Assembly: GCA_000697355.1 (NCBI GenBank)
Contig: JNEN01000810.1
Location: 47,635 to 111,634 of the forward strand
DNA length: 64,000 nucleotides
Direction of reading: 5' to 3'
Source: Syncephalastrum monosporum B8922
Taxonomy: Eukaryota; Mucoromycota; Mucoromycetes; Mucorales; Syncephalastraceae
A program made the position numbers and the translations under genes. The notes beneath the pieces are model-generated. The model saw only the letters and a list, made by a program, of their open reading frames with translations, was not told the DNA's origin and did no database searches. Below are positions 21,740-31,580 of this stretch, piece by piece; the first letter of the stretch is position 1, and the number at the start of each line of letters is the position of its first letter.

Positions 21740-24700
21740 TTAGAGCTCGTACTTGCGCAGCACTTCAGCCTCGATCCGCTGAGCAGGCGCGTGCTTGCCC
21801 GTCCAGATCTCGAATTGAGCCAAACCTTGCTCGATAAGGACCTCGATGCCCTCGACGCAGGACCAGCCCTTGTCTTCAGCCTGCAAGAGGAGCTTCGTAC
21901 GGCGCGGCTTGTACGCCATGTCGCACACGATGCCCTTGATGCCACCAAACACCGCAGGCGGCAGAGTCAAACCGCTGTCGGCCGGCACCGTCGACACGAT
22001 CGCCTCGGGCGCCAAACGTTCGTCTTCTAAGCTCTCCACGACCGTGATCTGGCAGAGCGAGGCGAATGCCTCACGCAGCTCGTGGGCCTTGCTGGCCGTG
22101 CGGTTCCAGAGGAAGATCTGCTGCACGCCCATCTTGTGGAGCGCATATAGAGCCGCGCGAGCCGTGCCGCCGCCACCGATGACAAGACCTTGCGCGGGCG
22201 GGCGGGCCGGGTCGAGCAGGAGAGGCTGCATGCGGCGCAGAATGCCAAGATAGTCCGTGTTGTCACCCACCAGACGGCGCTTGCCCTCACCGTCGTACTG
22301 CACCGACACGGTGTTGATGGCGCCAATGACCTTGGCGTTCTCTGTCACGTCGTCGAGGTACTTGCGGATGGCCAGCTTGTGCGGGATCGTCACTGAGGCG
22401 CCACCGAATTCGGGGTCACGTAGCGCCTCTTCGGCATACTCGACCATGTGGCACTCGAGTAGGCCGTACTCGTACGGCAAGCCGAGGGCCTGGAAACCCG
22501 TGTTGTGGAGCGTAGGCGACATGCTGTGCTTGATCGGGGTACCGATCAGCCAGAACTTCTTGTGTGGGACGAGGCCGAGCAGGTGGCGGGCGGCGTGGAT
22601 CTCACGGAGCGAGAGCTGGCCGGGCGCAGCCTTCTGCGGGAGCGCTGGGTGGGTGATAGGGGTAAGAGTGGTGTTGAGCACACGCGAGAGCTGGCCGGCG
22701 GCGCCCATATTGATCGCAATCAGCTCCTTGCCATCTGCCTTTTGCGCACGGAAGGTCTCGAGCTCAATGTTGCAGTAAGGGGTGGGTGCGACGCCGACAA
22801 GCTTGATGATATCACCGTACGCGGCGCCGGTTTCGTATTTGGCCTCGAGTGCAGGTGAAAGCCAGGGTGTTTGCTGCTTGACATCGTGCCAGGAGGCCAG
22901 GATCAGGCTCTCGCCCTTATTGGCTACAAAGTCTTTGATGCTCTCGCTTGGCAGCACCATCTCGACGTCAATGTACTCGCAGCCCCAGCGACGGCCCCAC
23001 TGCAGCAGATCCAGCATGCCATGTGGGTCGTTGTCCGGGTAGGCACCGCCTTGGCCGTGTGAACGCACGGTGTAGACAACGGGCAGTGTGACCGCGCGTC
23101 GAAGGATGGCCAGCTGCTCGCCCACGTATTCGATGTACGACAAGGCGTCACCGCCCTTGTCGGCCTGCTCGAGAAGGTCGACGCGGAGCTCGACAGCGTC
23201 CGCACCCTCGCACACTTCCAGAAGACGGTCGACGGTCGTGCGCAGGTCCTTCAAGGTGAGCGACACAAAGGTCGAGGGCGACTCGGCTGTGCCAGATTTG
23301 GCATGGTTGGCATCGCGGCCCGTCACAAAATTGAGGAAGCGTTGTAGGTCCTTTTTGATTGCGACCCACTCAGTGGGAGAGACCCAACCATCTTCGACAA
23401 CGGAGCGGGCGTACGCGACAAACTCGAGGTTGCACACCTCGCGGTACCAGCCACGGCGACGGCGCCACACGTTCATCATGTCCTCACCGTACATAGGGCG
23501 GGTCGTGTCCCGATTGAGGAAGCGGTTCACCTGGTCCATGTCGCGCACCAAGTGCAGCACCTTGCCGCCTGCACGGCAATGCTCCTTGAGCACCGCACGC
23601 GACTCCGCAGTCTCCACGATGCCGCCGCCGCAGGAAATCACATAGTTGCGGCCGTACTCGGGATTCGAGAGCAAGTCCTTGAGAGCCTCGGTCTCCTTGA
23701 TGCGGAACTGCTCCCAACCCCAGGTGTTAATGTAGTTAAAAATCGTATCTTGCTGGATCTTTTCAAAGTGGTGGTCGACGTCGACAAACTTGAAGCCCAG
23801 CACCTCGGCCGCGTACTGACCGAGCGTGGTCTTGCCCGTGCCGCGCATGCCAATGATGACGATTGACTTGGTCTGATCGACGTGTGCCTTGCTCGTCTTG
23901 GCGCGACCGAGCACGTTCTGGCCCTTCTTCTTGCCGAGGTCGACGCCATTGAGTCGGACGCCCATCTTGTGCTCAAAGTCGTCCCACCAAGTCGGCCAAG
24001 TCTTTTCAACGCACTTCTTTTCCTGGATGACCGTGCCGTTCGGGACGACGCTGGCCAGCACCGAGAAACTCATGGCGATGCGGTGATCGTCGTAGCAATG
24101 GATGCCTTCCTTCGGGGCCTTGAGATCCTTGATAGGCTTGCCGTGGATCTGGATGCCATCGGGCAGCTCGGATGCCGTGACGCCCAGTTTGGTCAGCTCG
24201 TGCACCATCGCGGCGATACGGTTGCACTCCTTGACGCGCTGGTTGGCGATGCCGGTGATACGGGTGATGTTCTCGCCCTTGTCCGCTGTAACAGCCGCTA
24301 GGACAGAGGCAGTCAAGAAGGCATCGGTCATGGTCTCCATGTCAATGCTGGGCAACGGGCGCAGCTGGCCAATAGGAGGTCCGGTGACAGTCGTGGTGCT
24401 CTCAGTCTGCTCGACGGCACAACCCATCGGGCGCAGGACGTTGACGGCAAAGGTAGCGTCGCCCTGAAGCGAGGCGCTGCCGATGCTGGTGACGGTGCAG
24501 GTCGTGCCGGTGATGGCGGCCAGCGCGAGCGGATAGGTGGCCGAGCTGGCATCGGATTCGACGAGGTAGTGCGCCGGGTTTTTATAGACCGAGCGCTCTA
24601 TCTTGTAGGTGTTGTTGGGCAGGCGTTCGACCTTCGCGCCAAACGACTCCATCATGGCAATGGTCATATCAATGTAGGGCTGCGAGATGACCTGGCCTCC

Positions 24701-26662
24701 GGTGAGGACAAGTTCAACGGGCTCGTTCGCGTAGGGCGCGCACAAGAGAATGGACGAAACGTACTGCGACGAGATGGAGGCCGAGAGCTCGATGCGGCCG
24801 CCCTTGAAGCCACCGCTGGGGGTGACCGCAATGGGCAAGAAGCCCTCTTTTTCGGTGGATTGGATCTGGGCGCCGTTCTTGGTCAGAGCCGTCAGGAGAG
24901 GAGCGATAGGTCGCTGTTTCATGCGTGCATTACCGGTCAGAACCGCCCTCTCGCCTTCTTTCCCAGACGCAATCATGGTCAGGACGGTGGTCAAGAAACG
25001 CGAGGCGGTGCCAGCATTGCCGATGTAAATCTCCTTGTCAGGCACGCTCAGCTGGCCACCTCGGCCATGGACGACGAGCGTATCGCCATTGTCCTCCCAC
25101 TCAAAGTCAGCAGCGCCGAGACTCTTGAGCGCAGCCAGCATGAACTGCGTATCGTCCGAGTGCAGCAGGTTCTTGACACGGACAGTGCCTTGGCCGAGGG
25201 CGGCGATGAGCAGTGCACGGTTCGAGATGGACTTGGAGCCAGGCGTGGTGAGTTCGACGTGCTTGCGCGGGCCAGACGGCGACTCGGTGACGGGCAGGAC
25301 GAGCTGCTCAGGCGCGAGGACCTTCATGATGGCAGCGTCGGCGACGACAGACGCCCTGGGTTCGAGCGTCTTGCCGATGGAAGCGAGAAGAACAATGCGC
25401 TTCTTGTCGCCCTGGTTCTTCTTGTCAACCTTCATGACATTCATGATGTCGTCAATATGACAGTGTAGGTTGCCGATGCGGTCTTTGACTTTCTTCTCGT
25501 CGAGAGTTATGGGTAGGCCGTAGGAGCTAAGGCAGCGGGCGAGACGACCGACTGCGACTTGGCTAAGGTGGCCAAGATTGCGGGAGAGTTCGGCCTCTTT
25601 CATGATACCGATCGACACGCATTCGCCGTGGAGCATGAGGGGCGACACAAGAGCCTCGATTCCGTGGCCGATGGAATGGCCAAAGTTGAGAAGACCACGA
25701 AGACCGCCCTCACGCTCATCCACTGTAACCACGTGCGCTTTCACGCGAGCTGATGCCATGATCACATCCAAAAGCAGAGACTGCGCCTCCGTCCGCGTAT
25801 CCAAGGTGGCGCCTGGTTCCCGTGATTCCCGTCAAATTCCTGATCCCCTTAAAATTTTGAAGGAAAAAAAAATCCCTTACCTTGAGTGGTGGCATTGACA
25901 TCGCCGTTGAGCACAGCTTCACGGATGGCGTCAACGCCGTTCTCCAACTTGATGAAGTCCTCTTCGCACCATATGGCAGCGGTCTACATATAACAAGCAG
26001 GTCTGCGTTTACCTTGTCTATCCATTCAAGCGGAAGAGCGTTTCAATTACCTTGACAACTTCGGCCATACCGTTGGCGAACTCACGCTCGGGAAGGGACT
26101 GGAGGAAGGCGAGGTCCATGAAAATGCGCTTGGGCTGCCAGAAGGCACCAATGAGGTTTTTTCCGGCGGGTGTATCGATTGCGGTCTTGCCGCCAATCGA
26201 CGAGTCGACCATAGCAAGAAGGGTGGTGGGGATCTGAACAAAAGGCACACCGCGCATGAAGGTGGCCGCCACAAAGCCAATCAGGTCACCAATGACACCG
26301 CCGCCCATGGCAAGGAAGCAGGTGTCGCGCGTCACAGCGTTCGAGAGCAGCCAGTCCTCAATGTCGTCTTTGGTCTTGCGCGACTTGGTCATTTCACCCG
26401 GAGGCAATACACGCGTGAAAAGACGAGGCTTCTTGCCCAGAAGATCACAGGCGCGGTGGAAGGCAGAGACGTAGCGCTCGAGGTAAATAGCCGCGAGATT
26501 GGTGTCGGTAATCAAGACATAATTCGATGCAGGGATGTTGGACAGCACATCGCGGATAATGTAGTCCGTCAAGTGGAAGCCGAGCACAATAGACTCAGAT
26601 CCAAGGATCGAAACCTTAGAGACGTCGGGATTTTCTACAGACGCCGTCGTAGCGTTCACCAT
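21740..26662 (-). CDS. ARO1: Pentafunctional AROM polypeptide
   Basis: Catalyses steps 2-6 of the shikimate pathway from DAHP to EPSP in one cytosolic chain. Three exons (26662-26051, 25983-25881, 25812-21740) give about 1595 residues, the usual length. Domain order by approximate residue: 3-dehydroquinate synthase 1-390 ([36 protein letters not shown]), EPSP synthase 400-850 ([31 protein letters not shown]), shikimate kinase 860-1050 ([11 protein letters not shown]alker A), type I dehydroquinase 1065-1290 (GDIIKLVG with the Schiff-base Lys), shikimate dehydrogenase 1300-1595 ([29 protein letters not shown]). Start ATG 26662 is the family-like one ([20 protein letters not shown]); upstream in-frame Met codons are in the leader. 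Both introns fall within the first domain. No break seen. Confidence 0.97.
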
Positions 26663-26916
26663 CGAAAAACGGTTGCGAACAAGAACAGGAAGATGCGGGG
26701 GCGACTTTTTTTGTTGCCAGTCTGAGTTTTCTGACTTCTGATCATCAATCAATTCAAATGAGTCACAGAACGAACTTCCCGCTTGGCTCCTATGTATGTA
26801 CATACAGTGCACATACAGTGAAAAGCCATATCCAAGATGGGATGGTGCTGCCTATGTCACACTATAGTCGTGTCTCTCTCCTCCTCTTCCCTTTCGTTCT
26901 TTGCCCGCCTTCGTCC

Positions 26917-27274
26917 ATGCCATTTCTTGATACCGATCCTTGGGTCTATACCATGGCGGAGACCGTTTATACAATTTTATCTTGGGATGTTGTCAGCAAA
27001 GAACGAAAGTAAGAGAAGTAAAGATTGTGGATACACAGTCATCATTTCTGCACCGAACAAACTCTCACTGATTGTCCTTTTTTTTTTTTTTGTTTGCAGA
27101 GAGTGGGCACACGGTATACATAGGCATGTGCATGGAATACTACGACATATGACGGACGAAAAGAAAGGAAGGGATATTTTGCGTGCCTTCTATCAAGTAC
27201 ATTCAACATCATGCAGGACGGTTACGCCGACTATACGACTGGCTCCACTGTTCCCTGAGACCCTTTTCGAATAA
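26917..27274 (+). CDS. Putative small two-exon protein
   Basis: Divergent from ARO1 (255 bp between starts). ATG 26917 opens MPFLDTDPWVYTMAETVYTI. A 91-nt GT-AG intron (27009-27099), with a long T-run and GCAG acceptor, joins ERK to EWAHGIHRHVHGILRHMTDE in frame. 88 residues in all, stop TAA 27272-27274. No known family. The consensus donor GTAAGA and the preserved frame argue for a gene; short length and an alternative upstream frame argue for caution. Confidence 0.45.
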
Positions 27275-27452
27275 GGATGGGGAAAGGGGGACGTGCAAGT
27301 CAAGACTTTCCTATGCCAGTAACTTTACCCATTTCCATTTCATGAGCCGCGCATTCAAAAGCAGAAACAATGTTTGAGGTTCCGCGTGTTTGAAAGGCGT
27401 CCTCACGCTTTTGAATTACATACGCAAAGATATACACAATACAACAGACACG

Positions 27453-27857
27453 ATGGCCAGCAGCGAGATCGATGTACCCTCTGAACAGTACATCGTTGGT
27501 GACGATGACATTAGCATCGACGACGACATTGACCGCTCGGAAGATGGCTACTTGACTGAAGAAGATAGTTATTATTCTTACGACGCCGAAGCAGAGTGGG
27601 AAGAAACCAAGGCACAGTTCAACGCTCTCTTTTCTCTCGTCATATTTCCTTTTGTCGGTCGATGGCTCGGCAAAAAAGTCTCTTTCTGGCGTAAGCTACA
27701 TATCAGTTCTGCTTGCTTTGACTCACCTTCGTTCTCTTTCGTATTTATATATGTATTATGGACATCTCAAGTCTGGTCTAAATATCTCGCCAAACCTGTT
27801 TCTCCTCCCTCCTTCACTCTCGAGTGGCTCAACAGTCTGAGACAAATCGCCTACTGA
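27453..27857 (+). CDS. MIM2: Mitochondrial outer-membrane import factor (Mim2-like)
   Basis: Two exons (27453-27690, 27772-27857) give 107 residues. The acidic N-terminus (DDDISIDDDIDRSEDGYL) precedes YYSYDAEAEWEETKAQFNAL, then one membrane segment (FSLVIFPFVGRWLGKKVSFW), the pattern of Mim2, which with Mim1 inserts alpha-helical proteins into the mitochondrial outer membrane. The intron at 27691-27771 restores FWLWSKYL, extending the post-membrane segment; without it the frame loses this. The assignment rests on the short motif and topology, so it is probable but not certain. Confidence 0.72.
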   Translation: MASSEIDVPSEQYIVGDDDISIDDDIDRSEDGYLTEEDSYYSYDAEAEWEETKAQFNALFSLVIFPFVGRWLGKKVSFWRKLHISSACFDSPSFSFVFIYVLWTSQVWSKYLAKPVSPPSFTLEWLNSLRQIAY

Positions 27858-28620
27858 TGCCATCTCGGTGTCTATGACATGATATCCATTTTACACTCTT
27901 CTTTTTAATCACTAGTTAGCTTGTGATGCATCCTTCTTCCTAACTGCATTAAAATGGCACCTACTTACCAATGCAGATGCTAGCATGGCTTTATCACATC
28001 TGCTACTATACTGCATCATATCTGTGAACTATTATATAAGCTAGTACACATTCATTGTCTCAGTCTTACCGGTTCTAGCTGTCCAACCTTGTGCTTATAT
28101 AACTAATTCATGAACCCTATTATTATTTACTCATGCGAACAAAGCAGCAGCATGTACACAGGTCAGCTTTCCGTCATAATACGGCTTCATACAGGCGTTG
28201 GCTCTGTATACAGCATTACACCAATACGTACTTTGCTTCTCGATGCAAGCGAGTTTATTCAGATATGTGCAGGAGTACAACACTATATCCATATTCCATG
28301 GAAGATTTCTGGTGACACGTATGTATAGGAAAGGAGAACGAGAACTCTATGTGCCGAGCTTTCAAAATCTTGACGTCTTCCATACAGCACCGCCATAGTA
28401 CTACTGTTATCCACATATTATGAAGGGTTGAGGTTACTATAACTCGATCTGCTTTTCTTATCGCGATGAATGGCTTTCATGCACTTAACCTAGAAAGAGC
28501 ATGACTAGACTGGATGGAAACACGGGTCTAACAACAAGCCATTGAAGATGACAGATTCTATCTAGCTATCCTTTTTATCTAGTTCGTGTTGACATGTATT
28601 TTTCACACTTCAATGCTTAA
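27858..28620. other. Intergenic region between MIM2 and repeat copy A
   Basis: A/T-rich sequence with no supportable gene. Open frames of 60-70 codons overlap on three frames with no motif. Confidence 0.4.
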
Positions 28621-29703
28621 CTAGACTACGATTTCGTTCCGAAATCAGTTCTTGTGGACTATACTTCAATTTCCCTACACACCCAAGCGGCCAGCCGCGG
28701 CCGGAGTCGTCGAGAAGCGCCTATGACACGCTGGCCGCTGTCTCACCTGGGACTGTTTTCTAGTCACAACTTCAAACTCACACTCGACAGTTTCTTACCG
28801 GTGGAAGTGGCGCATTGCACACGTCCAGGAGGGGTCTTGTCGAGGGTGATCACAGCCATCGACCGCTTAGACTATAACGACGCAAAACGGGAAAAAGGAA
28901 GTGAGGGGCAACGGGGACGAAGAAGAGCAAAGGGAAAGCGAGGATGGAGCGGAACTGAGACATTTGTTAATGTCTCGCATTCAGTGTATAGACATAATCT
29001 GTTTCACTTACAGGCAGAGGAAAAAGCGAAAAAAAAAAAAAAAAGACCTCTAGTATGAGGGGATCAAGCGGAAAGAAGGCAGAGGCGCGACGGAGAAGAA
29101 GACAGGAGAAGAGGCGATCAAGAAGATTGCAAGCTAAGTATACATTCGGAAGGATGTTAGTGATGTCCAAGTCCACGTACTCTTGACGCGACAACTTACT
29201 TTCATGCACACCGGCGCAATTGGGGACGGGCAACCGGTGGCAGAGGGACTTGGGGGAAACGCAGTGGTCTATGTTGCGCTTGGTAGTTTATACTTGTGGC
29301 CATAATTCTTTGCATGTGTACTTGCCAGCGGAAGACTTGACCAGAGTAAAGAAAAATAGAAGAAAAGTAGACGTGGGAGAAAACATTCGTCTTTTATGAG
29401 ACACACATAGATGGACTTCCATGCTATTGCATAAACCGCGTCTAAAATGGGGAATAGAACGCGGGAAATAAAGACCTTGATGAAGATTGACATCAAAATT
29501 TTTCGCCTTTAAGAGGATCCATTGGCCTACTCTGCTTTACGCGTATCACGTTTATCGAAGAACACAAGAAGAAAGACCCTGATGAATATTGACGTCAGGT
29601 ACCGTTCACGTTTTAAAATGGTTTACTTTGCCAGCCAGACGCCCTAAGGGGAATTGGACTCGGGTCTCCAGTACTTGCTTACTCAGTTACAGGACAAACT
29701 TAA
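28621..29703 (-). mobile_element. Repeat copy A: Helitron-like element, 5' truncated
   Basis: Reading the minus strand, the 3' end is hairpin ATTTCG-GAA-CGAAAT, ten more bases and CTAG (28624-28621), followed by T outside, as in copies B-D. Intron donors are at the same places as in the other copies: ATG-AAA|GTAAGT with ATG at 29205-29203, acceptor TACTTAG, and a second GTAAGTGAAAC donor. One TGACGTCA remains (29590-29597). The tRNA-like segment at its 5' side lies near 29645-29675. The copy is more diverged than B-D, the reading frame meets a stop in exon 2, and its 5' end is cut by the pogo-like element starting at 29704. Confidence 0.75.
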
Positions 29704-30066
29704 CAGTGCCCGCTCGATAACTCGATACTCGATCAGCCCCTCCCAAACGATCGAGTTAGAATCAACCAATAAAAATCGTCGAAAGTTGGATATTAACATG
29801 CCAGACGATAAGATTTGAACAAACATCCTGCAGCAATCTTGTTATTGACGTATTAGATGATGAAGTCTCACGTGAGTGACATAATGCTCTTCTCTATTTT
29901 ATTGGACGAATGCGAACAAACGTCTTATATTTTGGGACCAACGGGCTGGTACTGCGCTTTGCCTCAAGCTGCTCTTTTTCCATTTGCATGCGGTTCCTCT
30001 CCTCCCTGATCATAGCCGAGATGGTGGATTGGCTTCCTTTGTTGTCAGCCCGAACCCTTCCCTAAC

Positions 30067-30077
30067 CCACTGCGCTA
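30067..30077 (-). promoter_or_regulatory. Polymerase III A-box-like motif (tRNA-like)
   Basis: TAGCGCAGTGG on the minus strand fits the A-box consensus and is embedded in a tRNA-like stretch (GTTAGCGCAGTGGGTTAG). No complete cloverleaf could be drawn and a correctly spaced B-box is missing, so it may be a SINE-like relic inside the pogo-like element. Confidence 0.3.
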
Positions 30078-30297
30078 ACTGGCGTTGACTGTGCGGAAGC
30101 GTCGTACTCTTATGCTTCCGCATACAGTCTAGCTAATTTTCTTCAGCTACTAAGCTGTTGCATTTGTGATCGAAAGCAAGCGTGGAAGATGGCAAAGATG
30201 TCTTTATCTGTAGCTGTGCTACGCATCACATGTATCTATATATAATAATCTTAATATTCCGTACATCCATAATTACTTACATAAGCAAGACGCAAAA

Positions 30298-30330
30298 GAC
30301 CCCGATTCAATTCCCGGGCAGGGCGTCTGC
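30298..30330 (+). repeat. tRNA-like segment with B-box motif in copy C
   Basis: GATTCAATTCCCGGGC here, and GGTTCAATTCC in copies B and D, match the polymerase III B-box and a T-arm. The 5' half of a tRNA (A-box, matching acceptor strand) is absent, so this is a fragment and not a tRNA gene. Confidence 0.5.
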
Positions 30331-30343
30331 CAAAGTAGACAAC

Positions 30344-30660
30344 TTTGAGACGTCAACGGTACCTGAAGTCAATCCTCATGAAGGTCTTTTTCCCTTTGTC
30401 CTTGGTAAAGGTGAGCCGCGTGATAGCAAAGCAGGCCAATGAATCCTCTGAAACGCGAAAGATACCTGACGTCAACACCTGTCAGCGTCCTTCTCTTTAC
30501 GCTCTTTTTCCCATTGGTAAAACGTGGATTGCGTGATAGCTTGCTTAGCCAATGGAACCTATGAAACTTGGAAAAATGCTCTACGTCAATCCCTGTCAGG
30601 TCCTTATCTTTTACTTCTCTTTTCCCATTGGCACAGCCCGCCCGAGTCCTTGCATGAATA
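30344..30660 (+). promoter_or_regulatory. Three tandem CRE/CCAAT units of copy C
   Basis: Three imperfect units of about 101-109 bp each contain GACGTCA-like cores, CCCATTGG (an inverted CCAAT box) or its equivalent, and GCCAATG near the unit border. One perfect TGACGTCA lies at 30467-30474. The array precedes the TATA-like site and first exon, so it looks like an upstream activating region. Confidence 0.55.
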
Positions 30661-30877
30661 CCGATTGACACGCGCTCTTTCTCATAAAAGGTCCTTTGTT
30701 TTCTCTCACGTCTACTTTTCTTCTTCTTCTTTACCCTGGTCAAGTCATCCTGCTGGCAAGTATATACGAAAGGATTCTGATTACAAGTATAAACTAATAA
30801 GAAGTGCAACATAGACCACTGCGTTTCCCCCAAGTCCCTCTGCCACCGGTTGCCCATCCCCAACTGCACCGGTGTGC

Positions 30878-31342
30878 ATGAACGTAAGTTGTCGCGTCAA
30901 GAGTACACGGTTCTTGGACCGCACTAACCTCCTTCTGAATGTATACTTAGCTTGCAGTCTTCTTGCTCGCCTCTCCTCCTGTCTTCTCTTCCGCTCGCGC
31001 CTCTTCCACCTCCTTTCCGCTTTTTCCTCTGCCCGTAAGTGAAACAGATTCAGGTCTATGCATTCAATATGAGACATTAACACTCGTTCCAGTTCCGCTC
31101 CTTTTTCGCTCCTCCTTTGCTCTTCTTCCTCTCCGCTTGCTCTCCCTCTCTCCTTTTTCCCGTTCGCGACCCACTAGCCGGCTATCGGTGGCCGGGACCA
31201 CCGTCAAGACTACCCCCAAAGACATGTGCCTTTGCGCCAAATGTCTGCCCCACGCCCATCGGTAAGTGCTTGTGGTTAATAATATGAAACTGAGACTCAA
31301 AAATGCAATCTGCTGCACAGTCCAGATGAGGTTATAGTGGTC
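30878..31342 (+). CDS. Hypothetical spliced reading frame in copy C
   Basis: From ATG 30878, exons 30878-30883, 30951-31034, 31093-31261 and 31321 onward join into 91 codons ending at TAG about 31336-31338. The start MNLAVFLLASPPVF is hydrophobic like a signal peptide; the rest is rich in Phe, Leu, Pro and Ser. Copy B gives 87 codons with the same splicing and keeps APNVCPT at the end although a stretch in between is read in another frame; copy D stops earlier, in exon 3. No family recognised. The unit may instead be noncoding, with the frame present by chance. Confidence 0.3.
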
Positions 31343-31580
31343 AACACGCCGTGAGCGTATATGACGACCCCGGTCCCGGTAGCTGGTATGTATAATAAGA
31401 ATGAAGTGTAGTCCACGAGAACTGATTTCGGAACGAAATTTCGTAGGCTAGTTATAGAGTAAACAGAATAAATATCAGTCGTCAGCCTTTGGTTGGAGAT
31501 TCATTTTCATAACTCGATCATTCGATAAGTCGGTCACCAAGGGCTGCAACGGTGGTGATCGAGTTATCGAGCGGGCACTG

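Larger units (their letters stand above)
30235..31451 (+). mobile_element. Repeat copy C: Helitron-like element with spliced unit
   Basis: 5' end A|TC at 30235, 3' end hairpin ATTTCGGAACGAAAT (31425-31439), twelve bases, CTAG (31448-31451), then T: Helitron-type termini with no target duplication, 1217 bp. In order: tRNA-like B-box about 30300-30330, three tandem units of about 105 bp (30344-30660) with TGACGTCA at 30467-30474 and CCAAT boxes, a CATAAAAGG TATA-like site near 30683, introns 30884-30950, 31035-31092 and 31262-31320, and AATAAG at 31394-31399. The first ATG of the predicted transcript (30878) opens a 91-codon frame across the spliced exons. No Rep/helicase is present, so it is non-autonomous. 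Family identity is inferred from the ends. Confidence 0.72.
29704..31580. mobile_element. Pogo-like terminal-inverted-repeat element enclosing copy C
   Basis: The left end CAGTGCCCGCTCGATAAC (29704 on) is matched exactly, inverted, by the right end at 31580 back. The inverted repeat continues to ACTCGAT (23-25 bp), with further GATCGAGTTA subterminal copies on both sides. CAGT ends with CTCGATAACTCG repeats are typical of pogo/Tigger-group Tc1-mariner elements, which duplicate TA. Here the right flank is TA but the left is AA, so the duplication is imperfect. Minus copy C (30235-31451) it would be about 660 bp, without transposase, so non-autonomous. Confidence 0.7.

Noticed and set aside
24569..25468. 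299-codon plus-strand open frame
   Set aside because: Lies wholly antisense to the EPSP-synthase part of ARO1; a codon-bias shadow in G/C-rich coding DNA.
29640..29690. tRNA gene near the end of copy A
   Set aside because: Only the T-arm side is present and it aligns with the tRNA-like fragment of the other repeat copies.
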